A DNA stretch of 64,000 nucleotides from assembly GCA_914767715.1 (NCBI GenBank), contig OU612066.1, positions 10,483,001-10,547,000 on the forward strand, in the 5' to 3' direction. Positions 36,588 to 48,200 of this stretch are shown piece after piece. Each line of letters begins with the position of its first letter. Within the stretch, counting starts at the first letter, position 1. The DNA comes from Membranipora membranacea (lineage: Eukaryota; Bryozoa; Gymnolaemata; Cheilostomatida; Membraniporidae). Position numbers and translations under genes: made by a program. The notes beneath the pieces were generated by a model, which searched no databases, had not been told where the DNA came from, and saw only the letters and a list, made by a program, of their open reading frames with translations.

Positions 36588-38640
36588 GGTACAATAAGAG
36601 ATAGTCACATTACTCAAACAACATTGTTCCCTCTGTGTTGGCGGAGGGATATTGCGAAAGTCGGGTGTTGAGGCGCAACGAAACCTGACTTTGTTCTATC
36701 ACAACACAGTGTACCTCCTTAGTTGTAACCAACTCGCCACACCGAAGCTTATTGTGTCTTTGTTTCAATGTATGTGTGTTGTGTGGCTATGAATGAAATA
36801 GTGTATATGTTATGATCATCTTACCAATAAATGAATTTACTGAGTAAACAAGAAATTATATTTTAAAATACGGCAACTAGAATTGAGCTTCATATTTTTA
36901 GCACAACTATTATTATCTGTTGAAGTCTGTATTGATTGTATTGATAAATTTATTTTATTTGCTGCTAAAAGTTGTAATAAGTGTGATACGAAAAGATCAG
37001 GCTGCTACCTTTGCTGCTTTACTCTAGATATTTTATTGTTACCATTACCGAGTTCCTCATTAGTTCATTGTTGTTTGTTGGCACATGGTGAGAAGCTAAA
37101 ATTCAGACAATAGGGGAGCTAGATATTTTACTGTTCTCCAGTTCCTCATACTGACGTCAATTTGTTGGCAGGTTTTTAGTATTCTACATTAAAACAATCT
37201 GGTAGCAGAATATCTGTAGTCAGGAGAAGCAACGACTAGCATGTATTTCCCAGTAGGTGAAAGGTGCAGTCATTACTTTCTTTTATGGTTTTATGCCAAA
37301 GACGTGGTAGCTGATGTCCAGCCAATTTTAAGTTCCGTGAGTTCTAACCCTGTCAATGCATTATTCATCAAATAAAACTAAAGACTTGAGTAAGCAAAAG
37401 CATAGTTCTGCTGGACAGTGGATGGTCTACATCAGAAGACTTGAGAATATCTGGGCGGTTGTGTTTTCTGAGTCGTTTCCTTTGATCGTTTACCAATATT
37501 TTGAAAAATATCATTCAACTAGTCAATAAATTAGCAATATTTACATATAGCACTTTAACAAATGATATACTATGCTCCTGTCCTGTCACAACATGTTTTT
37601 CTGCCATAATATTATTGAGAAGATTGACTTTTCAGTTTAATTATACTTATCATAATTTACTCTGGCATCATCAGCCTCACTATATGTATATCCCTTTGTT
37701 AGTGGTATGTTATCACATTTGCAAGTACAAAACTTTGAAAAAATGTTGCAAGAGTTGTCATGCCTGAAAAAAACAACAGACAACTCCTACACCAAAGATT
37801 TATTCATCGACAGTACGCTAGCCTGTTTTGACAAGCCAATGAATAGGGTTTGTCAAAACAGGCAGGTTCCTTATTTGCTATCTATGGAAACATTGCAGAT
37901 GGTTTGTCACGCAATCACGATCAAGGGCAAAAAAACTAGGCTTGAACATGAAAGAAAGATCTGCGATGTTCATATAAGATCCCCTGACATTATTTCTCAA
38001 ACGCCGAATTCCTAATGTGCTAACTCTAAGCCTTCCTCTGGATCTCATTAGAGGCCATCACTAAAGCTAGGCTTTGAATGCATAACACTTCTGTATCTCT
38101 GTTCATGGTGTTTTGATGGCAATATTTTTATGAGGGGTAAGCAATTTTTTTTGCGCTTTAAAGTTTCCCACCCTTACCCTTCCACCACCCCAGCAAAGAG
38201 GTAAACAAAATTTCATATACTGGTATGTTTGACAAATTTTCATAGATAAATTATAAACCTAACTTAGGTATCTGTTTGCTATAAACATAATAGCTGCACA
38301 CAAACATCTACAGGTGATAGGAGATTCAGATACGGCATTCAACATAGACTGAATCATAAAAAAATTCAAAACTACCCACAGTGCCAAACAGTTTATAGTT
38401 AGGCAGATAGATACCGCCTTTACTTGCTAATAAATTATGTCATAAATATTCCATTTTGAGAAATATACTTCCTCCAAAGATGATGCCTTGAAAAAATACC
38501 AATTTATTTACACATTACGCAATCTCTCATATCATTATATTTCAATAAATCAGATGCGGAAACAATATTCTGCAGTTTTCCAAGTTTTTAAAAGGCAGGG
38601 AAGAGTCAGAGGCAGGGCAGGAGTTTTCTTGACAACTGCA
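36588..38640. other. Gene-poor stretch after copy C, with an orphan upstream block
   Basis: The fourth CAGTTCCTCAT block is at 37139-37149 and its surroundings resemble 28421-28480, but no ependymin exons follow. A 14-bp perfect hairpin (GCCTGTTTTGACAA at 37821, complement ending 37863) lies further on. Overlapping ORFs at 37501-38015 have no recognised domain. Confidence 0.45.
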
Positions 38641-38674
38641 AATCACAAGTACATACTACGAGTACTCCTTGGAC

Positions 38675-38773
38675 CAAGGAGTAACACTCCTTGCTTGGAC
38701 CAAGTACACTGAAACCAAGGAGTTACTCCTTGATGAAACCAAGGAGTTACTCCTTGCTGAAACCAAGGAGTTA
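38675..38773. repeat. Cluster of micro-palindromic elements
   Basis: CAAGGAGTAACACTCCTTG at 38675-38693 is flanked by CTTGGAC on both sides (38668-38674, 38694-38700). Two identical 17-mers CAAGGAGTTACTCCTTG lie at 38716-38732 and 38740-38756. They are separated and bounded by CTGAAAC, ATGAAAC and CTGAAAC. A third, truncated copy is at 38764-38773. The arrangement fits several insertions in one spot or local amplification of an element plus its flank. Confidence 0.8.
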
Positions 38774-38800
38774 TATATATGAGACCAATACTTGTATCAG

Positions 38801-39197
38801 TGTTATATCTGTAAAATAGCATTTGTGGTTTCCTAAATGTAACCACATCGACATTTTGATTAGATGAGATATTGCTAGGCAACCATTCCCTTTTAATCAA
38901 AGATCAGGTGCCTAGCAATTAATTAATGATTTGTAATTAATCTATTTTTGCCACATCATGTTAACTGTCAGTTGAGTTCGTGGAATAGAGAAGAATAGAA
39001 GCATAAACAACAGCTCGCTCTTTCCCATATTTCCATCTCACCATCTTACACGATCCAACTCACAAGCACTCTTCCACATTAGTAATAAGATCTTATATTA
39101 GAACACAATTTGACACACAATACAATACGTGAAGAACACTTCGGCACTATAATAACACCCCATAGATATCCAGATACACGCTAATTTACTTATAACA
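38801..39197. repeat. Left LTR, full length
   Basis: 397 bases, TG...CA with the inverted ends TGTTATA and TATAACA. It contains a GCTCGCTCTTTCCC stretch also found, diverged, at 62310-62335. Confidence 0.8.
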
Positions 39198-39885
39198 ACT
39201 GGTGGACGGTGCGACGATCTAGCAACTCTCAGCCAAGCGATAATCGAGGACGATCATCTAATGGATTATGTGCCTCCATATTAAATAAATAATATCTACA
39301 CTAAAGAAGTAAGTTAAACTTGACTCTAACAGCCAGTCAACAGACTATGACAATATTATCGGCACACAATTAATCTTGCGACACTACTGCTATTACCAAA
39401 ACTGTCTGGATAGTGACTATTTAAATAATTATTACACTGCCACGGAATCCTCAATCTGTAAGCAACCGCTCACTGCTTCAGATCCGGAGGGATGGTATAC
39501 TGATATGCTGGCCATCTGAAAGAAACAGCATGATTTAAACTGGCTGCCCAAGCGCAAGGGTGAATAATATTGCTGCGGTCCCAGGTGTGGACAAAAATCA
39601 GTCAGTGACGCCATCCGTTGTACTATGGTTGTCATCTTGTGGAGCGAATAACGGGTATTGATGAGTACGACTTCATAGCAACGAGCGACTATCCATACTG
39701 TACTGCGGAATAGAATTTACTCGGAGATATATCTTGTGTTGTTATTTTTTGTCTAAATGTTGATTTGATGGACTGTTTCTTTTTCTAACTATCGTTCCTT
39801 TACATAAAAAGCATATGAGTATTTTGCATGGATAATTTTGAGATTTACATGAGCGAGGACGTTCATGTTTTAAAAACTGGGTGTA

Positions 39886-40059
39886 TGTTATATCTGTAAA
39901 ATAGCATTTGTGGTTTCCTAAATGTAACCACATCGACATTTTGATTAGATGAGATATTGCTAGGCAACCATTCTCTTTTAATCAAAGATGATGAAGAGCA
40001 CTTCGGCACTATAATAACACCCCACAGATATCCAGATACACGCTAATTTCCTTATAACA
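39886..40059. repeat. Right LTR with internal deletion
   Basis: 174 bases. It matches the first ~100 and last ~70 bases of the left LTR, joined near AATCAAAGAT/GATGAAGAGC, so the middle was lost after insertion or in the source copy. Confidence 0.8.
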
Positions 40060-40392
40060 TCAGTATAATAACTGTTTTGTTACATCTGGTTACTCTGTGT
40101 GTCTGATGGGAAGTAAAACTTGAAGTAAAACTCCGTGAGAGGATAACTCTATAACCTATTCTGCACACATTAATAGGCCAATCAGAGCCAACATATCAAA
40201 TGTCATTCTACAGAAATTTAGATTTTAGGGGTGACCCAGAAACGTCTCTTATTATAATAATACATCCCTGTCTAAATAGTCAGAAGACACGCCCAGTCAA
40301 TAAAAAGCAAGAGCAAGATTAGATTCCATTCATTGCTTTGCAAACATTTCTGCCTGATTTATCTCGTACACCACTACAGTATACTCTGCAAA

Positions 40393-43300
40393 ATGCCTGG
40401 CCTGAATCTTGGTGATACTTTTCCCAATTCTGAAGTTGAGACAACCAAGGGAACATTCAAGCTTCATGATTATATTGGTGACAGGTTAGTGAGAGAAATT
40501 GAATGAATGACTGAAGCACAACAACTGTCTACTTGAAGTTCATACAGGACCATGTCCATTATTGTACTGCATTTCCTAATTTTGGGTTTTGTTGCTACTG
40601 TGTGGGTTAGGATATACAGTAGCTATGAAGAAGGGAGTGCAGCTGTGAGAGTGGCCAGCCACCTATCTAACTAATATGACTAGTATGAATGAGTAATCTG
40701 CTCCAGACATGCATGTAATGTATGTATTGTATGTAATTGTATTGTCTCAGGAAGAGAAATATAAACCTTTATGTGGGTGATCTCTAAAATATTATCTAAA
40801 AGTAAGCTCAGTTTGATTGTAATGTAAAGATATATGGATATAAAAAGACATATGGAATAAAATTGTATATAAAAATTACACTTCAAATCTATTTACGAAA
40901 AACTGTGTTCAAATACCTGACGGAGTGGGCCCTAAAACAATAAGAGCTGAGTTCGTTGTTTTATTGCCTGATACCGGCCTGATGGAAGCGTTGTTAATGT
41001 TAGCACTGGATCAGAATGGTTGCCAGCAACCATTCTCAGGCCCTTGGTTTTCAGTTTATGTGCATATAGGTCTTGTGTATTAGTAAAAGATTGACCGCCT
41101 GCTAGGTATTCTGCAGTACTGATAAGATCTTTTAGTCTTTGATGAGAGTCTGATTTGAGATGTTTAAAGACTACCACTAGATTGTAGCTGATAACACTTT
41201 CTATAAAAGATCTGTTCCACGTTCGTATGATTTTCTCGTTTATGCCTAGATGGTAGAGCTTGACAAGTATGTGAGTTCTGCTACGAGGTTTCTTGATGGT
41301 CCTCTCGGTATTAAGTGTAAAGTCTAGTTTATTAGATAACACTGTGCCCAGATAGGTGAAGGAGTTCACAACTTCGATGTTAGTATTGTTGATGACTTGT
41401 GACGCCACTGGCAGAGGGTTTCCTCTTACATTGCTGAATACTAGCTCCTAGTGATTTTAGTAGTCAAGATAGTGAGGGAGTTGCTGGTGCTGTAGAATAT
41501 GGGTACAACACATAAGCAATGTTTGCATGTTATTTATACATCACAGAAAAACACTGCCTAGGGACAGGGAGTTTTTTGGCCAATATTTTCCCCTGGTAGG
41601 GAAAAACTGACCCTCTCTCATCATTATTTGTACAATTTTGAAGCTTGATTGAAAAGTCTGTGCAACCTCCCATGCCAGGGTTTGGCCTAAGGCCAGAAGT
41701 AGGATCCCACTTCAAAATACCACACATAGATGTAATAGAACTGATCTTGCATGATGTGCATACAAATATACACATACGTATATGATGAATTGAAAGCCCA
41801 ACCTATGTTTCTCCGTCTACTTTCAGCTGGGTCTTGTTCTTCTCACATCCTGCAGACTACACACCAGTATGCACCACCGAGCTAGGCGCCCTCATCAACA
41901 TGATGCCAGAATTTGAGAAGAGAAATGCCAAGGTTATCACCATCTCCTGTGACGATGTGGACTCTCATCATGGTTGGTCAAAGGTGGGTCACAATAATTA
42001 AATAATTTAATCTTCCGCTACTAGAATAAAAAATCACAAATGCAGTTGTAGCGAATTTTATAAGTCGCCATATTGATTCCCATGCTTGGACTTTATCATT
42101 GAAAGCTGATGATCATACTGCTAATAATGCCTATAATAAGAACATGCTGTCACAAGTTGTTGAGTAGCAACAGTGAGGCGTTGAATTTTCCATTCGCAGA
42201 ATTTTGTTGGATGCAAGCTAAAAAGCAAAAACTTAGTACCTTGGCACTTGGCAGTCAGCAACAGTTCTACACTAAATAACACCACAGATATATATCCATG
42301 AGTATATGCACTACAATTGTCTGATGTAATCAAGTCCCAAAGCCGTGATAAATTTTATCTTCCATGTCACATATAAGTTGCAATCTGAGGCTAGTCGCAT
42401 TCCTGTGGTGATGTGTAACAAAAAATTATGTAATTCATCTCCTCCCCTGTCATTCATCTTAGCTACTGAAAGCTTTGATTTGATGTTACTTTTGTAAAGA
42501 GCTAGACTATTGGGTCACTTACATAATATAGTAGACATATGTATGATGGCCATTGATCACCTCCCATTATACGAGTATTAAAGTATTACCAAAAAGTTAC
42601 ATAATAGTTCTGTGCTATTTTTATTATGTTTGACCTAGTCTCTGGCTGGGTTTGCAGTTTCATAACTGGAATTTAAATGAGTTGCATCCTATTCCCATGT
42701 CAAAATAGCAGGTTTTAGTTCTCTACCGGTCAATTTTGGCACTGCTTTTTAGCTATTAGACCATCAGGCAGAAATTATGTCAGCCCACAGCTTATAATCA
42801 TGATCTGTATATGAAAGCCGACCTAACCTCAGGCTTTCGAAACCAGTGTATAGCTGCTTATTTAGTTTTGATAATGAGACCTATTAAGGTCAATATATAG
42901 AGGCTTTGTAAATGCTATCTGCAGCATGGCGGCTTATCATTGAGAGAAATTTCTTATCATATGTTGTACTACTGCCCAATTATCTATATTGGAAATTTGA
43001 ATGGAACCCGTGGGAATGTTAAATTTCATATAAATTTTGGCGCCGTTTCAATGGTAGGAATATGTCCCCACATTCCGTACATACACGTGTCACTGCCGCC
43101 CGGCATTCATATCATCCAGTAGGAGCCTCTTATCTAACAGCGTTATTAATAAATAGTATCTGAATGTCCTTCAGCCTCTGAATTTGAATATTTCCCGTCG
43201 CTGCCGGTTTCGACTTCAGCATCAATATGCACAATCAGACTTGTATATGCGGAAGAACAGTTAGGCAGTTTGCACATGCATGATATAACTAACTTTAAAG

Positions 43301-45243
43301 CTAGCTAAAATTTATCCACCATCTTTACTTGAATCTGAGTCCAACCTTAGCTAGCCAAATTTAGTTCTGACATATCACAAAATAATGTGCATTTTACTTC
43401 AACTAGCGACGGATACCAAGTGTTGCTCTAGGGGATCATGCAAGGTGACTCGGTGATTAACTGTCGTATTACTATGTTTACAGGATGTCTCTGCTCAGGC
43501 TGGAAGCTCTGCGACTGATCTACCATACCCAATCATCGCTGATAAGAATCGGGAACTGGCCGTAGCCCTAGGTATGGTCGACCCTGCCGAGAAAGATGCT
43601 CAGGGCCTTCCCCTCACTGCCCGTGCTGTCTTCATCATCTCACCAGACAAGAAACTCAAGCTAAGCATCCTTTATCCTGCTACCACTGGAAGAAACTTTA
43701 AGTAAGTTTCATATTAAACACACATCATAAAGCTAATAATAACTTATCCCAAGTTGCCTAGTGAAGTAGAGAAAGGAACCTCCCACTTTTCCTGATCAAC
43801 GGATTTCAAAGTGAAATAATGTCAAAGTCTGATGCCAGGTCTTTGCCAATTGCGCTCATCAGGGTTTTCTCAGAAGACGGGTATTTGACTAGCAGGCATA
43901 TTTTTTGATTTGGCAGGTTCAATAGTGACAAAGTATGCTTTAGTTAGGGAGTGCAAGCTATGTGCCATGTCTGTTACTGATGTAACATCTGGCTCTCAAA
44001 CACCACTTGTATTTCATCAGCTGCAAGTCTCAAGGGTCTATCCGACTAAAAGTTCATACATCATTAAATCTGAAATATTGGTCATGTGAACAAATTCTGA
44101 AGGGGAGGCGAGGCGATAACGCATACTTGGAGGAGTTCTTGTATAGGCTCTACAAGGCTATGCTACAGTAATTTCCCATACCTGACCAACATTTTTCACT
44201 TAGCTTCCTGGTTGATTAGGTCCAGGTCTATCATATATACCTGCATCCATCCAATGTCACAATCAACAACACCAACCGATTATCCATTCTATGTGTAATG
44301 AACCATCACCTGAATAAGTTTGCAGACAAGTACTCAGTGAACGAGTAAAACCTGCAGATACCCTCACAATAACCCTAATGATCAGGCTTCCCTCGCAAAC
44401 TTGTATTGATGGCAAACTATGAAGTTAAAGAATTGTAATGAAAGCAAAACCAATCATGTTCTCGGCTTCAGGATCTGCACTATTCTTTGTATTATGTACT
44501 TATTTGTCCTTATTTCAGCGAAGTGTTGCGAGTTCTTGACTCTCTGCAGCTCACCATGTATCAGAAGGTGGCTACTCCAGCTAACTGGGTGAATGGAGGA
44601 GAATGTATGGTCCTACCTTCTGTCAGCAAAGACGAGGCTGCCAAACTCTTCCCTAAACACAGAACTGCTGAGGTAAGGACAAAGCTTTATTATCAAAATG
44701 TGGAATATAATACTAACATCAGTGGGTGCTTAGTTGATAGGTGAATTATTTGTGTCATATCGCAGTCAAGACCAGTCTTAACTCGGCACTCCAAACAACA
44801 AATTTCTTGGCGTTTGAGCTGAAGTGACCAACACTAAAATCGGCTTTTTTCACTTGATGACTGAGCCCATAGTGATGATTGCTGTGATGTTGAAATTTAA
44901 AACTAACTATAGCACCATCACAACTGGCCTGATAAATTTGCTTAGTCACTGCTAGCATTTATGTATGGAATTAGCAAAGTCACCGTGTAGTTGTTTTTTT
45001 GCAAGAACCTATATTATGATCCCATTCAGGATTTATTAATTTTAATAGCCCTTTCCCTTGATTTCTAAGAATGCTATTTCCAGCGGTATAATCTGTTCGC
45101 TGCACATGAATGAACGAATTCACAACAGTTATAATTGATGTTGTTTTTAAATGATGTTTTATGATGAATGTTTCCTTGTTTTGCAGGTCCCCTCCGGAAA
45201 AGGATATCTGAGATTTACTCCACAACCTGAAAATAAATCATAG
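40393..45243 (+). CDS. PRDX6: Peroxiredoxin-6 (1-Cys Prx), 5 exons
   Basis: Exons 40393-40484, 41827-41983, 43484-43701, 44519-44672, 45187-45243 give 225 aa; human PRDX6 has 224. The peroxidatic cysteine is C46 in [11 protein letters not shown], with the conserved H38 of FSHP before it. The GDSW motif (S31) and H25 of the family's phospholipase-like site are present. The signature [13 protein letters not shown] is intact and the C-terminal extension [13 protein letters not shown] matches PRDX6 rather than 2-Cys peroxiredoxins. It reduces hydrogen peroxide and phospholipid hydroperoxides, mainly in the cytosol. The protein is complete with no lesion. Intron 1 carries an antisense LINE fragment. 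The stop overlaps AAATAAATCATAG; AATAAA at 45500-45505 is the likelier poly(A) signal. Confidence 0.96.
40932..41408 (-). mobile_element. LINE reverse-transcriptase 3' fragment in PRDX6 intron 1
   Basis: An open frame of 158 codons on the minus strand carries the post-catalytic part of a non-LTR retrotransposon polymerase: [18 protein letters not shown], then [17 protein letters not shown] and [11 protein letters not shown]. The catalytic FADD box is not included, so this is a 5'-truncated, immobile copy. The clade is not certain. It differs from the LINE at 57-58.7 kb. Confidence 0.75.
41565..41595. repeat. Micro-palindromic element, 31 bp, in PRDX6 intron 1
   Basis: CAGGGAGTTTTTTGGC and its partner ending TTTTCCCCTG pair imperfectly. 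Flanks are CTAGGGA (41558-41564) and GTAGGGA (41596-41602), identical at 6 of 7 bases. Confidence 0.6.
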
Positions 45244-48200
45244 ATACTGGAACCAACGATGCATCAAATTTAATAGCTGTTTATTTGTGACGTTCTAATA
45301 TGTGGCATTCCAATAACCTTGAACTTATAATTTCTGTCAGTTTTCCTGTGAGTTGTTACACATTCTTTTTCTGGACCTTATGCAAAGATTTCACAACCAA
45401 GTTCCTGTCAATAGCCACCTTATTTCTAACATGACGACATGAGTCAAAGCTCTTCACTAAGAAATGTTCTGCTCAACTATAACGGTTCTATGCAATTGTA
45501 ATAAAATTGCTCGCTTTATCTGACAACAAATGGTCCACAGTCATTGTTGCTGGAACAAATTTAAGTGTAAATTTAAGTGAAAGTCTGATTGGAAAAAAAA
45601 TCAACGCAGCTTCTGCTGGCTGAATGATTGCAGGCATCAGAATGGTCTTATTATGTGCCGATGAACTGTCTACAAAATAATTGTTGGGTGTGTCATCTTG
45701 AGGCTATACAATTACCTCGGCAAAGTGACTCTCAGTCGGCAGCATATGCTACATGTGTAGCATAAAAACCAGTAATGTCGTCATCCAACTTACCGGTTAC
45801 CTTCGGGATTGCATGCGTCACACCAGGCGCTGTTACTGCTGAGTGATTTTCTGCATAACAGCAATTGTCACATCACCAGAATAAAAATGTGACTGCAAAG
45901 AGATTAAAATGTGAAAACAACAATTCACAAGTGAACAAACTAGTATAGCAGATATACCCACACCGCAATAACTGAACTAAATGGCAGCGGTAATCATCAT
46001 TTGCATAGTAACATAGGAATATCAGCACTGTTGAGTTTTCATAATTCATTGAGAATGTATTAAAGCTAACAAATCACATCTTGCCAAAATCAAATATTTG
46101 ACTGCAATAAACACTGCAACTGTTATTGAAACAGGATAAAATACCTTGGAACTTGTCCAAATAGTTAAATCCATGCATCATTGCACTAGTACTCCCTGCA
46201 GCTGGAGCAGTTGAGTAATCCAGTTGAAATTAGTGACAAGGCTCTATCCTAGCCTGGGCAGCCTGCTAGCTCTATCCAACTTCTAGACTTGAATGCATGA
46301 CCTAACCCACTAACATGATCCATTTGCCTGCAATTAGGGTCACACCACAGTTCCCTACCAGGAAGGGGGGGGGGGTGGCACACCTGCAAATACCTAGTCT
46401 GAGCCCCCAGACTCTTGCTCCCCGCCCATTGGCCACCTGGAAGCCTTGTTGAATGCTACAAATCTTCTGCTAGGATGTTTGCACGCTCTATTTTTTATCA
46501 GCTCACATCTTTTATCAACAGGAAACATTTTTTTGTCATCATTGACACAATAAATGTACATACATATTATTTCAGTTCAGTACTCTGGTCTGGTTTGCTG
46601 GAAATTTGCAGACCGAGGTTAAAATTTCCGACCTAGGTTCAGGTCTCTTGGATCCATAGATCTGAAGCCTTCCATAAGACTGCAGAGGCGCCCCTATTAA
46701 GTCCAAGTTTCGAAAGCCATAGAAATAAATAACACGGTAAACAGGTATTTGGCCACCATTCGCCTTGGAAATAAATGTGTAGCTTGCAATCATCAAGAAA
46801 CAAGCAATATAATTTTTGAATTGATGAATAATGCTGCACTGCCAAGAAACAAGGAACCTGGAAATAGTTTCACTTTCATGCTCATTATATTGAAGTATGT
46901 TACTGAAAGCCAGGACGCCCTAGCCCTGTCACGCAGCCAACAGGTGATCATGGGAAGCAAAAATTCCAAAACAAACAACAGCGAGTAAAACGTGAAAAAG
47001 CTTGGAATGTTGCAAGGTACTTATCACTGATCAAAGGACTAATACCTTCAATGATCCATGTGATTAAGTTACCACCCATTAATCAGTTTCACTCATGGTG
47101 TTTCATCCTAACCTAGTTTTTAAATTTACTGCGACCTCAATACGATTCTGAATTGATAATACATTTGAAGAAAACATACTATATACTGGCACTATAATAC
47201 TGGCATCAGCATTTTTTACATGTGTGTATAACCCATTAATTCTAATAACCACTGAGCTGTGAAATTCTATATCTGCTAATAGAATGTTATTCTTATGTGT
47301 TTGTTATTGAACTTTAGTGGCTTTGGTTTGAGGAAATCAAGATCAAAATAATATGTATGCCCTACTGCACAGGGGCTGCACACCAGTATTCTAAAAATAT
47401 TGTGACTGCAAATGAGTATCAAAATAATATCAATAGGATTAGCCGAAAGAGAGAAATCCTCCAAGAGGAGGAACCAATCAATCGAGACTGATGATTATTG
47501 TGTTTTTTTTCAATGCTGTCTACATTAATACTGTCACGAAACAGTTTGCAGTGATCTATGACGATTGATGATAAATATATTCATTTATTGTATGGATGGT
47601 CTCAGAAGTATCCCTATCAGCATATTGTCCCGTAGTTAATGCGCTGAGCTTAAAGGTGTTTCAATATACCATGTACTGCCTTATGAAGTGTTGGGCGTTT
47701 ACAAGACTGAAAAATTTATTATTCCTTTCACACAGGTTATTAATTTAGGATGATAATAAGCGTCTTACAGCTCAGACTGCCACAATCAACAGTGAGTCAT
47801 GTAGTTGTCTCTGACCTTGAGCTACGCCTTTTTCAAAGATCTTGTATACAGACAAGTCTGTGTAATCTCAGTGAGGGAGACAGAGAACATAAAAGCTTGG
47901 TATAAATCAAGATCGCTTGATCCAAAACATTCATTATCCTAAAATTAAACCACAGATAGGAACTGATTTGGCACGTTTAAATTCCAATTTTTTTAAGGTC
48001 AGACCCCTGTAAAATCTGAAAATACCTTGATCTGACTAACCACTGGGTCTTGATACTTGCAATGTACAAACACAATGCATCACATATACATGGGTCAACC
48101 TGAAACAGATTTAATTCTATATTGAAACAAATTATTAGTTTATTTTTCAAAAACACACTGGGTTATGAAATTTTGTCTAATGGTTATCTAACCTTGTTCT

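Larger units (their letters stand above)
38801..40059. mobile_element. Small LTR element without coding capacity (TRIM-like)
   Basis: A direct terminal repeat pair (38801-39197 and 39886-40059) begins TGTTATATCTG and ends TTATAACA. A 4-bp target duplication TCAG lies at 38797-38800 and 40060-40063. The internal 688 bases start AC then TGGTGGACGG, where TGG just inside the LTR is typical of a tRNA primer-binding site. No gag or pol reading frame is present, and no clear polypurine tract is seen before the second LTR. The second LTR lacks about 223 internal bases. Size and lack of ORFs fit a non-autonomous terminal-repeat element moved by another element's proteins. The partner is not in the window. 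Confidence 0.8.

Noticed and set aside
37501-38015. Overlapping ORFs of 88 and 102 codons after gene C
   Set aside because: No family match, unusual composition, one contains a hairpin arm, and no ependymin exon pattern is present.
38643-38900. 85-codon minus-strand ORF with repeated WFQQGVTP-like segments
   Set aside because: The repeats are the translated palindromic cluster and the frame runs into the LTR; not a gene.
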